Of a DNA stretch of 64,000 nt, positions 63,059 through 64,000 are shown in pieces. The notes under the pieces are model-generated. The model worked only from the letters and a program-made list of their open reading frames with translations. It did no database searches and was not told the DNA's origin. Position numbers and translations under genes: made by a program. The DNA is from Sphingopyxis italica (GTDB lineage: Bacteria > Pseudomonadota > Alphaproteobacteria > Sphingomonadales > Sphingomonadaceae), in NCBI RefSeq assembly GCF_011926545.1, contig NZ_JAATIT010000001.1, positions 948,469 through 1,012,468 on the forward strand. The letters are read 5' to 3'. Position 1 is the first letter of the stretch, and every line of letters starts with the position of its first letter.

Positions 63059-64000
63059 ATGAGCACCGAAACGCATCTCAAGCAGAATTACATCGGCGGC
63101 CGCTGGGTCGATTCGAAGGGCGGCAAGCTCCACGACGTCATCAACCCTGCGACCGAGGAAGCGGCGTCGACCGTCGTGCTCGGCACCGCGGCCGACGTCG
63201 ACGATGCCGTCGCGGCAGCGAAGACCGCCTTCAAGAGCTTTTCGCAGACGACGCGCGAGGAACGGCTCGACCTGCTGAACCGCATCGTCGAGGAATATAA
63301 GAAGCGCGCGCCCGATCTCGCCAAGTCGATGGCGTCGGAAATGGGCGCACCGGTCAGCTTTGCCGGCACCGCGCAGGTCGGCGCCGGCATCGGCGGCTTC
63401 CTCGGCACGATCGCGGCGCTCGAGGATTTCAGCTTCACCGAAAAATATGCCGCGGGCATGATCGCCTATGAACCGATCGGCGTCGTCGGCATGATCACGC
63501 CGTGGAACTGGCCGCTGAACCAGATCGCGTTGAAGGTCGCCCCCGCGCTCGCCGCGGGTAACACGATGATCCTCAAGCCCTCCGAAGAATGCCCCGGCAA
63601 TGCGGTGATCTTCGCCGAGATCCTCGAAGCCGCGGGCGTCCCCGCCGGCGTCTTCAACCTCGTGCAGGGCGACGGCCCGACCGTCGGCAACGCGATCAGC
63701 GCGCACCCCGGCATCGAGATGGTGAGCTTCACCGGCTCGACCCGCGCCGGCATCCTCGTCGCCAAGGCGGCCGCCGACACGGTCAAGCGCGTCCATCAGG
63801 AACTCGGCGGCAAGTCGCCGAACATCGTCCTGCCCGACGCCGATTTCGCCGCCGTGCTGCCGCCGACGGTGCAGGGCGTGCTCGTCAACACCGGCCAGAG
63901 CTGCATCGCGCCGACGCGCATCCTTGTCCAGAAGGAACGCGAGGCCGAAGCCGTCGGCGTCATCAAGGCGATGTTCGATGGGACGCAGGTCGGCGATCCG
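63059..64000 (+). CDS. Aldehyde dehydrogenase (5' part, runs off window)
   Basis: The first 314 residues of an NAD(P)-dependent aldehyde dehydrogenase. It starts at ATG 63059 with GGGAGA 6 nt upstream (GGGAGACAGGAC). Features are PWNWPLNQIALKVAPALAAG, KPSEECPGNAVI, the cofactor-binding SFTGSTRAG, the catalytic Glu248 in HQELGGKSPNI and the nucleophile Cys282 in NTGQSCIAPTR. The frame continues past 64000. Substrate class cannot be assigned. The upstream region (62964-63058) has no obvious operator. Confidence 0.93.
   Translation, partial: MSTETHLKQNYIGGRWVDSKGGKLHDVINPATEEAASTVVLGTAADVDDAVAAAKTAFKSFSQTTREERLDLLNRIVEEYKKRAPDLAKSMASEMGAPVSFAGTAQVGAGIGGFLGTIAALEDFSFTEKYAAGMIAYEPIGVVGMITPWNWPLNQIALKVAPALAAGNTMILKPSEECPGNAVIFAEILEAAGVPAGVFNLVQGDGPTVGNAISAHPGIEMVSFTGSTRAGILVAKAAADTVKRVHQELGGKSPNIVLPDADFAAVLPPTVQGVLVNTGQSCIAPTRILVQKEREAEAVGVIKAMFDGTQVGDP

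Overview
The window is 64 kb of GC-rich chromosome from an alphaproteobacterium, most probably a sphingomonad of the Sphingopyxis/Sphingomonas type. Indicators are alphaproteobacterial families (DUF4167, DUF1192, TrcR/DUF1013), paired DUF4139 proteins, many small lipoproteins, PQQ enzymes, a merC-zur pair, and interspersed palindromic repeats of the kinds common in sphingomonads. The genus assignment is inference from gene content; no rRNA or tRNA gene was seen. Coding density is high, on both strands, in short operons.

Layout. 1-5.4 kb: end of a flippase-like membrane protein, a CBS-domain protein, a small membrane protein with an acyl-CoA thioesterase, two tandem DUF4139 proteins and a DUF4167 protein. 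5.6-9 kb: a translation cluster read leftwards, hisS-prfA-prmC. 9-17.6 kb: M61 peptidase, ppa, the sulfur genes sseA and metC with an MscS channel, a Pro/Thr-rich membrane protein, queF and a hotdog thioesterase. 17.6-25.7 kb: a P450, an M1 aminopeptidase, small lipoproteins, a class A beta-lactamase-like lipoprotein, msrA with a coupled 35-residue ORF, and aspartate aminotransferase. 25.9-28.0 kb: a decayed island where a trimeric autotransporter adhesin and an AraC regulator meet head to head, both without their 5' ends. 28-39 kb: pabBC, acyl-CoA ligase, a Zur-box-controlled merC-zur pair, fumarase, a Tat-exported M20 peptidase and a DUF481 outer-membrane protein. 39-49 kb: MBL hydrolase, TrcR, a LysR/azoR divergon, quinone oxidoreductase, a bacterial haem peroxidase and a HerA-like ATPase. 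49-64 kb: clpA, map, a PQQ-cytochrome c dehydrogenase, glnB-glnA behind a sigma-54-like promoter, an autoregulated XRE/membrane-protein pair, a cadherin-like plus sugar-dehydrogenase lipoprotein, a flavodoxin-like protein, a second M20 peptidase and the start of an aldehyde dehydrogenase.

The genes are mostly housekeeping plus peptide and lipid turnover. I found no phage, IS element, CRISPR array or obvious defence island, and nothing I would call a new multi-gene system. The observations most worth checking are: a near-identical 14-bp palindrome (ideal TGACACTAGTGTCA) ahead of the hotdog thioesterase and the acyl-CoA ligase; the head-to-head truncation at about 27.78 kb; a foldable intergenic element at 14.74-14.86 kb; the perfect Zur-type palindrome ahead of merC-zur; the palindrome over the -10 of an XRE promoter; the 35-residue ORF overlapping the msrA start; and a TonB-receptor-like motif inside a DUF4139 protein.
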